Assembly (NCBI GenBank): GCA_011620305.1
Contig: WOZL01000093.1
Coordinates: 1-5,951, forward strand
Origin: Candidatus Dojkabacteria bacterium
Lineage (GTDB): Bacteria > Patescibacteriota > Dojkabacteria > SC72
DNA length: 5,951 nt
Direction of reading: 5' to 3'
The notes under the pieces are model-generated. The model was not told the origin of the DNA. It searched no databases and saw only the letters and a program-made list of their open reading frames with translations. Made by a program: the position numbers and the translations under genes. Positions within the stretch are counted from its first letter, which is position 1; every line of letters begins with the position of its first letter. Shown here one piece after another: positions 1 through 5,951 of this stretch.

Positions 1-2
1 CA

Positions 3-74
3 GAGGTTATTAAAAAGAGATGGGAGAACTTAACTAATTTAAAAGCAAAGAAAATAGATGAAAAAAGCAAGTAA
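3..74 (+). CDS. C-terminal end of an upstream gene (partial)
   Basis: A reading frame is open from the left edge and ends at TAA 72-74. It encodes 23 residues, rich in lysine and charged residues (KKRWENLTNLKAKK in the middle). The stop lies 17 bases inside the small terminase gene, a tight overlap that matches the terS/terL overlap and is common in phage operons. No domain can be recognised from so short a tail. The other two forward frames close sooner (TAA at 31-33 in frame 1, TAA at 11-13 in frame 2), so this is the best candidate for the preceding gene, but a chance open stretch cannot be excluded. Confidence 0.35.
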   Translation, partial: EVIKKRWENLTNLKAKKIDEKSK

Positions 75-462
75 AAGTACAGTAGTAAAACAGCTAAAGA
101 AAACACCAATAGTCCAAGTAAGCTGTAAAAAGGTAGGAATATCTAGAGCAACCTTCTACCGTTGGAAGAAAGAAGACAAGAAGTTTGCACAAGATGTAGA
201 AGCAGCTATAGAAGAAGGCCTAGGACTCATAAACGATATGGCAGAGAGCCAACTAATCACGGCCATAAAGGAAGGTAATCTAACTGGAATAATATTCTGG
301 TTAAAGAACCATCATAGACAGTATTCACCAAAGTTAGAAGTAACTACTAAGGATGGAGATATACCTCTAACAGAGGAACAGAAAATTTTAATTAAGAAAT
401 CTCTAGCAATGGCATATAGAGATAATAAAAAGGAGGAAAACAATGGACAACCAAATAAGTAA
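58..462 (+). CDS. terS: Phage terminase small subunit (helix-turn-helix type)
   Basis: This 134-residue protein is the likely DNA-recognition subunit of a phage packaging terminase: it would bind the packaging site and present the DNA to the large subunit. A helix-turn-helix is readable at residues ~18-40 (VSCKKVGISRATFYRWKKED), the usual N-terminal module of small terminases related to phBC6A51-type HTH proteins. It is followed by a mostly helical region with GLINDMAESQL (55-65) and GNLTGIIFWLKNHH (73-86), a block typical of these small subunits and probably used for oligomerisation. The C-terminal tail is charged. The length is normal. The ATG at 58 has only a weak purine-rich leader and lies inside the end of the upstream frame, so translation may be coupled. 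The 3' end overlaps terL by 20 bases. The assignment rests on motif and on adjacency to terL. Confidence 0.85.
   Translation: MKKASKSTVVKQLKKTPIVQVSCKKVGISRATFYRWKKEDKKFAQDVEAAIEEGLGLINDMAESQLITAIKEGNLTGIIFWLKNHHRQYSPKLEVTTKDGDIPLTEEQKILIKKSLAMAYRDNKKEENNGQPNK
431..436 (+). promoter_or_regulatory. Ribosome binding site of terL
   Basis: A perfect AGGAGG lies 6 bases before the ATG at 443, inside the coding end of terS. It fixes the terL start and shows that the two terminase genes are translated from one message with independent strong initiation on terL. Confidence 0.85.
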
Positions 463-1960
463 TATAAAACATAGAGATGAAATAATAGAAACTCTTGTTA
501 AAGATCAACAAGTAAGAAGAAATGTGGTTAAAGAAAGTCATATGACATTCTTTCATCTGTATTTTAATGAGTATGTAAGGTATCAGACTGCAGACTTTCA
601 AAGAGAGATGTTTGAGATAACAGAGAATGAAGATCTTAAACTAGCAATAATAGTAGCCTTCAGAGGATCAGGTAAGTCTACAATAATGACAATGTCCTAT
701 CCTATATGGTCCATACTAGGTAAACAACAAAAGAAGTGTGTAGTAATACTCTCTCAGACTCAACAACAGGCTAAGATACACCTTACTAATATAAAGAGAG
801 AGTTAGAGTCTAACGACCTACTTAGAAGTGACTTGGGACCGTTTGAGGAGCAATCAGATGAGTGGGGTTCTACAGGACTGTTCTTTCCTAAGTTTGGAGC
901 TAAGATATCTACAGCATCTAGTGAACAGAGTATTAGGGGTATTAGGAATGGTGCATACAGACCAGATCTAATTATTTGTGATGATGTTGAGGATCTAAAT
1001 TCTACTAAGACTAAAGAGAGTAGAGATAGTGCATATAGTTGGTTTACAGGAGAGATAGCACCACTGGGAGACAGAAATACTAGGATAGTTATGGTAGGTA
1101 ACCTACTACATGAGGATTCACTACTAATGAGATTAAAAGAGAATCTAGAGAAGCAAGAGGGTAATGTAATCTATAGAGAGTATCCAGTAGTAGATGAGAA
1201 TGATGTAATTCTTTGGAAGGGTAAGTATCCAACTATGGATGATTTAAAGATAGAGAAGAAGTTACATGGGGATGAGAAGGCATGGCAAAGAGAGTATATG
1301 TTAAAGATAATTGCAGATGATGATCAGTTAGTTAAGAAGGAATGGATACAGTATTATGATGAGATACCTCTGGATAGAACTAACTACAAGCATACGCTAA
1401 TAGGGGTAGATTTAGCTATATCCTCCTCTAACCATGCAGACTATACAGCTATTGTAGTTGGTCATGTATATGGTTGTGAAGAGAACATAAAGGTATATAT
1501 AGAGAAGTTTCCAGTAAACAAGAGGTTAGACTTTCCTAGTACTTTAGAGAAGATTAAAGAGGTGTATGGTCTCTCAAAGAGGTTTGATAGAAGACCTAAG
1601 CTATACATAGAGGATGTTGGATATCAGAAGTCAGTAGTACAGATGTTAAAGAAGCAAGGAGTAGCTGCAGAGGGTTTTCCTCTTCATGGTAGAGATAAGA
1701 GGGAGAGGTTAGATTCAGTTACACATATGATTAGGTCTGGTAAAGTTTTCTTTCCTAAGCAGGGTGCAGAGGAGTTAATCCAGCAGTTAGTTTATTTTGG
1801 AGTAGAGAAGCATGATGATTTAGTAGATGCTTTTACTATTGTTTTACATATGGCTATAGAGAAGGATAGGCCTAAGGTAAAGTTCTTAACAAGAGAACAG
1901 GCTGCTATTATTAGGTATGGGTATGATTATAATAATAGGGGTGGAGGGTATTGGTTTTAG
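443..1960 (+). CDS. terL: Phage terminase large subunit (ATPase and nuclease)
   Basis: This 505-residue protein is the motor that cuts concatemeric phage DNA and drives it into the prohead. The N-terminal ATPase shows a Walker A motif at 73-80 (FRGSGKST), a Walker B motif at 176-184 (LIICDDVED, with acidic residues at the end of the strand) and a coupling-motif-like strand at 214-224 (RIVMVGNLLHE). The C-terminal RNase H-like nuclease shows GVDLAIS at 321-327 (D323), YIEDVG at 388-393 (E390) and HDDLVDAF at 457-464, the three acidic clusters expected to hold catalytic metal ions. Both halves and the total length look normal, so the gene appears intact and functional. It ends in a glycine-rich GGGYWF. 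Composition is odd: by hand I count only 3 CpG in the gene, and every arginine is AGA or AGG. No portal gene follows, which is unusual. Confidence 0.95.
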   Translation: MDNQISNIKHRDEIIETLVKDQQVRRNVVKESHMTFFHLYFNEYVRYQTADFQREMFEITENEDLKLAIIVAFRGSGKSTIMTMSYPIWSILGKQQKKCVVILSQTQQQAKIHLTNIKRELESNDLLRSDLGPFEEQSDEWGSTGLFFPKFGAKISTASSEQSIRGIRNGAYRPDLIICDDVEDLNSTKTKESRDSAYSWFTGEIAPLGDRNTRIVMVGNLLHEDSLLMRLKENLEKQEGNVIYREYPVVDENDVILWKGKYPTMDDLKIEKKLHGDEKAWQREYMLKIIADDDQLVKKEWIQYYDEIPLDRTNYKHTLIGVDLAISSSNHADYTAIVVGHVYGCEENIKVYIEKFPVNKRLDFPSTLEKIKEVYGLSKRFDRRPKLYIEDVGYQKSVVQMLKKQGVAAEGFPLHGRDKRERLDSVTHMIRSGKVFFPKQGAEELIQQLVYFGVEKHDDLVDAFTIVLHMAIEKDRPKVKFLTREQAAIIRYGYDYNNRGGGYWF

Positions 1961-1968
1961 GGAGGTTT

Positions 1969-2013
1969 ATGTTGGTGGTTGTTGGAAGAAAAGCTGGGAA
2001 TGAGGTAAAATAA
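1969..2013 (+). CDS. 14-codon ORF behind terL, possible relict gene start
   Basis: GGAGG at 1961-1965 begins immediately after the terL stop, and ATG follows 3 bases later. The frame reads MLVVVGRKAGNEVK and then TAA. In a phage packaging operon the next gene would be the portal, so this could be the surviving start of a gene whose body was lost when the R-M operon became adjacent. It could also be a short leader peptide or chance. The spacing from GGAGG to ATG is shorter than ideal, and the peptide itself is not recognisable. Confidence 0.25.
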   Translation: MLVVVGRKAGNEVK

Positions 2014-2025
2014 ACTCAGAGAAAG

Positions 2026-2031
2026 TATAAT
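2026..2031 (+). promoter_or_regulatory. Candidate -10 box of the hsd operon promoter
   Basis: An exact TATAAT lies 36 bases upstream of the hsdM ATG, in the 107-base gap between terL and hsdM. No good -35 is present: 17 bases upstream is AGGTAA (2003-2008), a poor match to TTGACA, and there is no TG extension before the -10. Transcription would begin near 2037-2039, leaving a leader of about 30 bases. I see no hairpin terminator in the gap, so read-through from terL is also possible. Confidence 0.4.
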
Positions 2032-2067
2032 TTAAAGCAAAAATAGGAAAATTTTAATAATAAAAAT

Positions 2068-5000
2068 ATGGCAATAAAAAAATCAGTTCTTTATAGTTCA
2101 CTTAGGGCAAGTTGTGACGAGTTAAGAGGAAGCATGGATGCTTCACAATATAAAGACTATGTCTTAATACTCCTTTTTGTTAAATATGTTACGGATAAAT
2201 ATAAAGCAGATCCAAGATCTTTGATATTTGTACCAAAGGATGGAAGTTTTGATGCTATGGTTAAAGCAAAAGGGACAAAGGATATTGGAGACCGTATTAA
2301 CAAGATCATCGGAAAGTTAGCAGAAGAGAACGATCTCAAGGGTGTAATCGACGTTGCTGATTTTAATGATGACACGAAACTAGGTAAGGGGAAAGATATG
2401 GTTGATCGGCTTACGAACTTAATTGCAATCTTTGAGAATCCCCAGTTAGATTTTAGTAGAAATAAGGCGGGAGGAGATGATCTGTTAGGAGATGCTTATG
2501 AATATTTAATGAAGCACTTTGCTACGGAGTCAGGTAAAAGCAAAGGGCAATTTTATACACCATCAGAAGTCTCAACAGTAATGGCTAGGGTGATTGGTGT
2601 TTCAAATGCAAAGTCAAAAGATACGACATTGTATGACCCAACTTGCGGAAGTGGTTCTCTACTTCTTAAAGCCGTAGATCAAAGTCCAGTTGGTTTAACT
2701 ATCTATGGGCAAGAGAAAGATAACGCAACTGTTGCATTGGCAAAAATGAATATGATACTTCATGATCAACCTACTGCTGACATTCATCAAGACAATACTA
2801 TTTCCACTCCATTCTTTAAAAATAACGACGGTACACTTAAAACTTTTGATTATGTAGTAGCCAATCCACCTTTTTCTACGAAGTCGTGGAGTAATGGGAT
2901 AGATCCATTAGATGATAAATATAAAAGGTTTGAGCTTGGCATTCCTCCAGCAAAGAATGGTGATTATGCCTTCTTTTTGCATATTCTAAAATCACTTAAA
3001 AGTACTGGAACAGGAGCAGTTATCCTTCCTCATGGAGTACTATTTCGAGGCAATGCTGAAGCTGATATACGTAGAAATATTATAAAACGAGGATATATAA
3101 AAGGAGTCATAGGATTACCTACCAATCTCTTCTTTGGTACTGGAATTCCTGCTTGTATAATTATAATCGATAAGGAGCAGGCAAGTTCACGAAAAGGGAT
3201 ATTTATGATTAATGCAAGCAAGGGGTTTGTGAAGGATGGTAACAAGAATCGATTAAGACAACAAGATATACAAAAGATTGTTGAAACTTTTAATAACCTT
3301 CTCGAGATTGAGCATTATTCAAGGATGGTACCTGTTTCAGAAATTGAAGAGAATGATTACAATCTAAACCTACCTAGATACATTTCTTCTGGAGATAAAG
3401 AGGATGTGCAAGATATAGAAGCTCATCTGCGAGGTGGTATCCCAAATGCAGATATTGATGAATTTTCAGAGTATTGGGAGTTGTTTGCGGAACTAAGAGA
3501 TAAGCTTTTTGTTCAAAACAGCAAAGATGGTTATTCAAATTCAAAATACAAAGCAGAAGAGATTGCAGAGGTAGTATCTAATCATGAAGAATTTAAAGAT
3601 TATAGAACAGCAACTAAAAGTGTTGTTGACTCTTGGGTACTACACACTAAGGAAGTCTTAAATAATTTGGAACCTGGATTCAATCCCAAGGAAGTAATAG
3701 TCGGGCTCTCGGATGATTTGTTAAATAAAGTATCTGGAGTTAAGTTGATTGATAAGTATGACATATATCAGATATTAATGACCTACTGGGCGGAAGTATT
3801 TCAAGACGATCTTTATATCATTACTCAAGATGGATGGAAGGTTGATATAAGGGATGTGCTTTATGAATCAGGTAAAAACAAAGGTAAGCCTAAAAAAGGA
3901 GAGTGGACTTCCGACTTATTACCAAAAAAGATTGCAATCTGTGAATACTTCAAAAATGAGCAGAAAGAGATTAGTAAACTAAATAATACAATAGAAGACC
4001 TTAACTCTAGAATGGATCAGTTAGTAGAGGAGCATTCTGGTGATGAGGGAGTTATGGAGGAGGTAAAAAGCGATGCTGGGAATGTAACCTTAAAAAATGT
4101 TAGGGAATGGTTAAAAGAATTTGAAGATGATCCAAATCTTACAGAAGAGGTAGAGATTATTAACAGCTATCTAGAAATGGATAAGGAGATGAAAACTTTA
4201 AAGAAGGAACTTAAGTCGAAAGAGAAAGAACTAGATGACAGGCTGCTTTCAAAATATAAGAAACTTACCGAGGAGGAGATTAAACAATTAGTTATTGATA
4301 ATAAATGGATTAAAACGATTGAGGGTAGAATTATGGAGGAAGTAGATCGTATTCCAACAAAACTTTCTAATAGGATTAGAGAACTAATTACCAGATATAC
4401 AGATACTCTCCCAGAGATTGAGGGGGAAGTAAAAAAGTTTGAATACAAGGTTCATTTACATTTACAAAAAATGGGATTTTTAGATAAAAAAGATCTTTTT
4501 CAAATAACAACTTTGTATAGAATTAGTGAAAACATCAATGATGATACTGATATCGCGAACGATATAGCTAGGAATAAATATAGAAATATTTTTAGTTCAG
4601 AGTTTGGTGACTTAATGAAGGAGTTACAAGATTTAAATAGTAGTCATGTATTTACTAGGAGATTCAAGAAACTTTTGGTTGAGATTGAAGAGAGTTACAA
4701 AATGTTCTTTCAATTTTATGATAAAACTATTGACTCATTTTATGGTTGGAGTCAGGAAGAATTTGAGCCTAAAAAACAATATTTACTTGGTTTATTAGTT
4801 AAAAGTATTTATGTCTCTGGTGTTGAGATATTAAAGATATTTAAAGGCGCCTTGGATATTGAGCATGGTTATATTAAACAATTTCAAGAGACTAGAAACA
4901 AGCTTTTTATTCACTCACTAGACCCCAAAGGTTTCAATGTAAAAATTGAATTAGACTCTCCACTTAATACAGACGGAAGTATTCATTGTAGGTTGATTAA

Positions 5001-5136
5001 TTATGAAGATAAAAACACTGAAACCGAAACGGGTGAACTCTTTCCCTTTTTAGATCTATATAGGTTTTTTGAATATTTAGAGGAGAATAAGCAAGAGATA
5101 AAAGATTTTTTAAATAGTTTAAGTAAAGATGAGTAA
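2068..5136 (+). CDS. hsdM: Type I R-M methyltransferase subunit with C-terminal extension
   Basis: HsdM transfers a methyl group from S-adenosylmethionine to adenine N6 at sites chosen by HsdS, usually as an M2S complex that HsdR joins for cleavage. The start MAIKKSVLYSSLRASCDELR matches the usual N-terminus of this family, although only a poorly spaced AGGAAA (2045-2050, 17 bases from the ATG) precedes it. Residues ~8-140 are the helical HsdM N-terminal domain. The methyltransferase core spans ~141-470, with QFYTPSEV (161-168), SAM motif I DPTCGSGS (190-197) and catalytic NPPF (266-269), all intact. Residues ~470-804 are the long-form C-terminal region, with coiled-coil-like segments near 629-656 and 700-730. 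Family members I recall end near the equivalent of HLQKMGF (~798-804). Here 218 residues follow (described separately), making 1022 in all. It overlaps hsdS by 8 bases. Confidence 0.95.
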   Translation: MAIKKSVLYSSLRASCDELRGSMDASQYKDYVLILLFVKYVTDKYKADPRSLIFVPKDGSFDAMVKAKGTKDIGDRINKIIGKLAEENDLKGVIDVADFNDDTKLGKGKDMVDRLTNLIAIFENPQLDFSRNKAGGDDLLGDAYEYLMKHFATESGKSKGQFYTPSEVSTVMARVIGVSNAKSKDTTLYDPTCGSGSLLLKAVDQSPVGLTIYGQEKDNATVALAKMNMILHDQPTADIHQDNTISTPFFKNNDGTLKTFDYVVANPPFSTKSWSNGIDPLDDKYKRFELGIPPAKNGDYAFFLHILKSLKSTGTGAVILPHGVLFRGNAEADIRRNIIKRGYIKGVIGLPTNLFFGTGIPACIIIIDKEQASSRKGIFMINASKGFVKDGNKNRLRQQDIQKIVETFNNLLEIEHYSRMVPVSEIEENDYNLNLPRYISSGDKEDVQDIEAHLRGGIPNADIDEFSEYWELFAELRDKLFVQNSKDGYSNSKYKAEEIAEVVSNHEEFKDYRTATKSVVDSWVLHTKEVLNNLEPGFNPKEVIVGLSDDLLNKVSGVKLIDKYDIYQILMTYWAEVFQDDLYIITQDGWKVDIRDVLYESGKNKGKPKKGEWTSDLLPKKIAICEYFKNEQKEISKLNNTIEDLNSRMDQLVEEHSGDEGVMEEVKSDAGNVTLKNVREWLKEFEDDPNLTEEVEIINSYLEMDKEMKTLKKELKSKEKELDDRLLSKYKKLTEEEIKQLVIDNKWIKTIEGRIMEEVDRIPTKLSNRIRELITRYTDTLPEIEGEVKKFEYKVHLHLQKMGFLDKKDLFQITTLYRISENINDDTDIANDIARNKYRNIFSSEFGDLMKELQDLNSSHVFTRRFKKLLVEIEESYKMFFQFYDKTIDSFYGWSQEEFEPKKQYLLGLLVKSIYVSGVEILKIFKGALDIEHGYIKQFQETRNKLFIHSLDPKGFNVKIELDSPLNTDGSIHCRLINYEDKNTETETGELFPFLDLYRFFEYLEENKQEIKDFLNSLSKDE
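4480..5133 (+). other. HEPN-like C-terminal domain fused to HsdM
   Basis: This is the part of HsdM beyond the usual family end, residues ~805-1022. It is rich in predicted helix. The key feature is R943-N944-K-L-F-I-H949, which fits the RNxxxxH (R-x4-6-H) catalytic signature of HEPN ribonucleases. It sits after a helix running from PKKQYLLGLLVKS (891-903) through the IEHGYIKQFQ segment (921-930), as expected for the HEPN active-site helix. A strand-like segment follows (~946-970), and then an acidic helix to the C-terminus (FFEYLEENKQEIKDFL). HEPN domains often act as RNA-cleaving effectors in abortive-infection, toxin and CRISPR systems, but some are inactive scaffolds. The motif is seen directly; the fold and activity are inference. 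There is no frameshift or stop at the junction, so the two parts form one chain. Confidence 0.5.
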
Positions 5137-5951
5137 TATTCCAAAAGGCTACAGACAAACAGATGTGGGAGTGATTCCAGAGGATTGGGAGGTAAAGAGG
5201 ATGGAGGATATTGGGGTTACTTATAGTGGGCTTTCGGGGAAGACAAAAGAAGATTTTGACAATGGGAATGCAAGTTATATTGATTTTCTAAACATTTTAC
5301 AAAATGCTTTTATTGATACGTCATCTTTACCTAAAGTTAATATCAGAGAAGGAGAGCATCAAAATAGAGTTCTTAAAGGTGATTTGTTTTTTAATACTTC
5401 ATCAGAAACTCCAGAAGAAGTCGGAATGTGTGCCTGTTTAAAAGATGATGTTAAAAATACATATTTGAATAGTTTTTGCTTTGGTTTTAGATTAAACGAT
5501 TCTGATGTATTAGCTGAATTCTTAAGCTATTTTGTAAATAGTAAATATGGCCGAAATTTGTTTGCATCATCCGCACAGGGTTCTACGAGATATAATCTTT
5601 CAAAGTCAAATTTTAACAACTTAGTTATAGGATTTCCTCAAAAGGAAGAACAATCCACTATTGCCCAAGTCCTTTCAGATACAGACTCCCTTATCACTAG
5701 CCTAGAAAAACTAATTGTCAAAAAGAAGTTGGTTAAGAAAGGTGCCATGCAAGATCTACTAACTGGTAAAAAGCGTTTACCAGAGTTTGATAATGGACAA
5801 GGTTATAAGCAGACTGAAGTGGGAGAGATTCCTGAGGATTGGGAGGTGAAAGAGTTGGGTGAGGTATTGTCAAGTACTAGACTAGGAGGAAATTATCAAA
5901 ATACCGATGATGAAACATATTATCCTCTAATAAAAATGGGGAATATTGGTA
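5129..5951 (+). CDS. hsdS: Type I R-M specificity subunit (partial, 3' end missing)
   Basis: HsdS reads the two halves of a split DNA target and holds two HsdM copies. The visible 274 residues start MSNIPKGYRQTDVGVIPEDW, a standard HsdS opening. The first target recognition domain spans ~20-169, with YSGLSGKTKEDFDNGN (32-47), FFNTSSETPEEVGM (87-100), YLNSFCFGFR (112-121) and GSTRYNLSKS (151-160). The central conserved spacer, ~170-220, begins PQKEEQSTIAQVLSDTD, passes through a lysine-rich coiled-coil helix and ends LLTGKKRLPEF. The second half-repeat then begins at ~225 (GYKQTEVGEIPEDWEV), and the window ends early in the second recognition domain. The ATG lies inside the hsdM tail with an 8-base overlap and no Shine-Dalgarno sequence, so translation is probably coupled to hsdM. 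The target sequence cannot be deduced here. Confidence 0.93.
   Translation, partial: MSNIPKGYRQTDVGVIPEDWEVKRMEDIGVTYSGLSGKTKEDFDNGNASYIDFLNILQNAFIDTSSLPKVNIREGEHQNRVLKGDLFFNTSSETPEEVGMCACLKDDVKNTYLNSFCFGFRLNDSDVLAEFLSYFVNSKYGRNLFASSAQGSTRYNLSKSNFNNLVIGFPQKEEQSTIAQVLSDTDSLITSLEKLIVKKKLVKKGAMQDLLTGKKRLPEFDNGQGYKQTEVGEIPEDWEVKELGEVLSSTRLGGNYQNTDDETYYPLIKMGNIG
5147..5197 (+). repeat. hsdS direct repeat, copy 1
   Basis: These 51 bases encode HsdS residues 7-23 and match 5801-5851 at 40 of 51 positions (14 of 17 residues). The longest exact run is 14 bases, GAGGATTGGGAGGT, at 5180-5193. It marks the start of the first half of the pseudo-symmetric HsdS. Confidence 0.8.
5801..5851 (+). repeat. hsdS direct repeat, copy 2
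   Basis: This is the second copy of the 51-base in-frame repeat, encoding residues 225-241. It lies 654 bases (218 codons) after copy 1. It opens the second half of HsdS, upstream of the second target recognition domain. Such repeats follow from the duplicated domain plan of HsdS and can also support exchange of recognition domains. Confidence 0.8.

Noticed and set aside
36..57. Leader of terS resembles the hsdM leader (AATTTAAAGCAAA-like, compare 2029-2046)
   Set aside because: The match needs several gaps in A-rich sequence, so it is most likely low-complexity coincidence rather than a duplicated control site.
392..601. 69-residue ORF on the minus strand over the terS/terL junction
   Set aside because: It is antisense to two convincing genes, rich in the hydrophobic and Tyr/Phe residues expected when AT-rich coding DNA is read backwards, and has no recognisable motif.
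2157..2375. 72-residue minus-strand ORF inside hsdM
   Set aside because: It is a shadow of the conserved HsdM N-terminal domain; the forward frame matches the family throughout.
3030..3245. 71-residue minus-strand ORF inside hsdM
   Set aside because: It is antisense to the conserved PHGVLFRGNAEADIRR part of the methyltransferase and has no motif of its own.
4167..4448. 93-residue serine-rich minus-strand ORF inside hsdM
   Set aside because: The serine and leucine richness is what the reverse complement of the Lys/Glu-rich coiled-coil codons produces; there is no ribosome site or known domain.
4555..4590. ARNKYRNIF in the HsdM extension (R835-N836 and R839-N840) as another HEPN motif
   Set aside because: Neither Arg-Asn pair is followed by a histidine at the required distance; only R943-N944-x4-H949 fits.
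5225..5245. GLSGKT in HsdS (residues 34-39) as a nucleotide-binding loop
   Set aside because: It is a known element of one type I target recognition domain family; the full Walker A spacing and a Walker B partner are missing.

Overview
The window is AT-rich and densely packed. It reads with the standard genetic code, and all the convincing genes are on the + strand. It has two unlike halves: the end of a tailed-phage DNA-packaging module (about 1-1960), and the start of a type I restriction-modification (R-M) operon (about 2068-5951, running off the right edge). The host cannot be fixed from sequence. A low-GC bacterium or its phage fits. From memory, the small terminase resembles ones in Patescibacteria-type and Firmicutes-type phage contigs, but that is only a weak inference.

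Left half: a short C-terminal fragment of an upstream gene (3-74) overlaps a small terminase subunit (58-462). That gene overlaps the large terminase subunit (443-1960), which has intact ATPase and nuclease motifs. Together they would recognise phage DNA, cut it and pump it into a prohead. The expected next genes (portal, protease, capsid) are absent. Directly after terL there is a good ribosome binding site and only a 14-codon reading frame (1969-2013), and then the sequence changes character.

Right half: hsdM (2068-5136) and a partial hsdS (5129 to the edge) overlap by 8 bases. HsdM supplies the adenine methyltransferase and HsdS the DNA-recognition subunit; hsdR would have to lie outside the window. 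A perfect TATAAT box at 2026-2031 may give the operon its own promoter.

The most interesting signal is the length of HsdM, 1022 residues. Its first ~804 residues match the long-form HsdM family up to that family's usual C-terminal end. About 218 further residues follow, mostly predicted helical, and contain R943-N944-x4-H949, the RNxxxxH signature of HEPN ribonucleases. This suggests a fusion of a DNA-modification subunit with a candidate RNA-cleaving effector. The logic would recall the PrrC anticodon nuclease, which is held silent by a type I R-M complex, but here effector and methyltransferase would be one chain. The second signal is a sharp composition boundary: terL has only 3 CpG dinucleotides in 1518 bases and no CGN arginine codons, while the first 1500 bases of hsdM have about 29 CpG and at least nine CGN codons. 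This supports different origins for the two modules.
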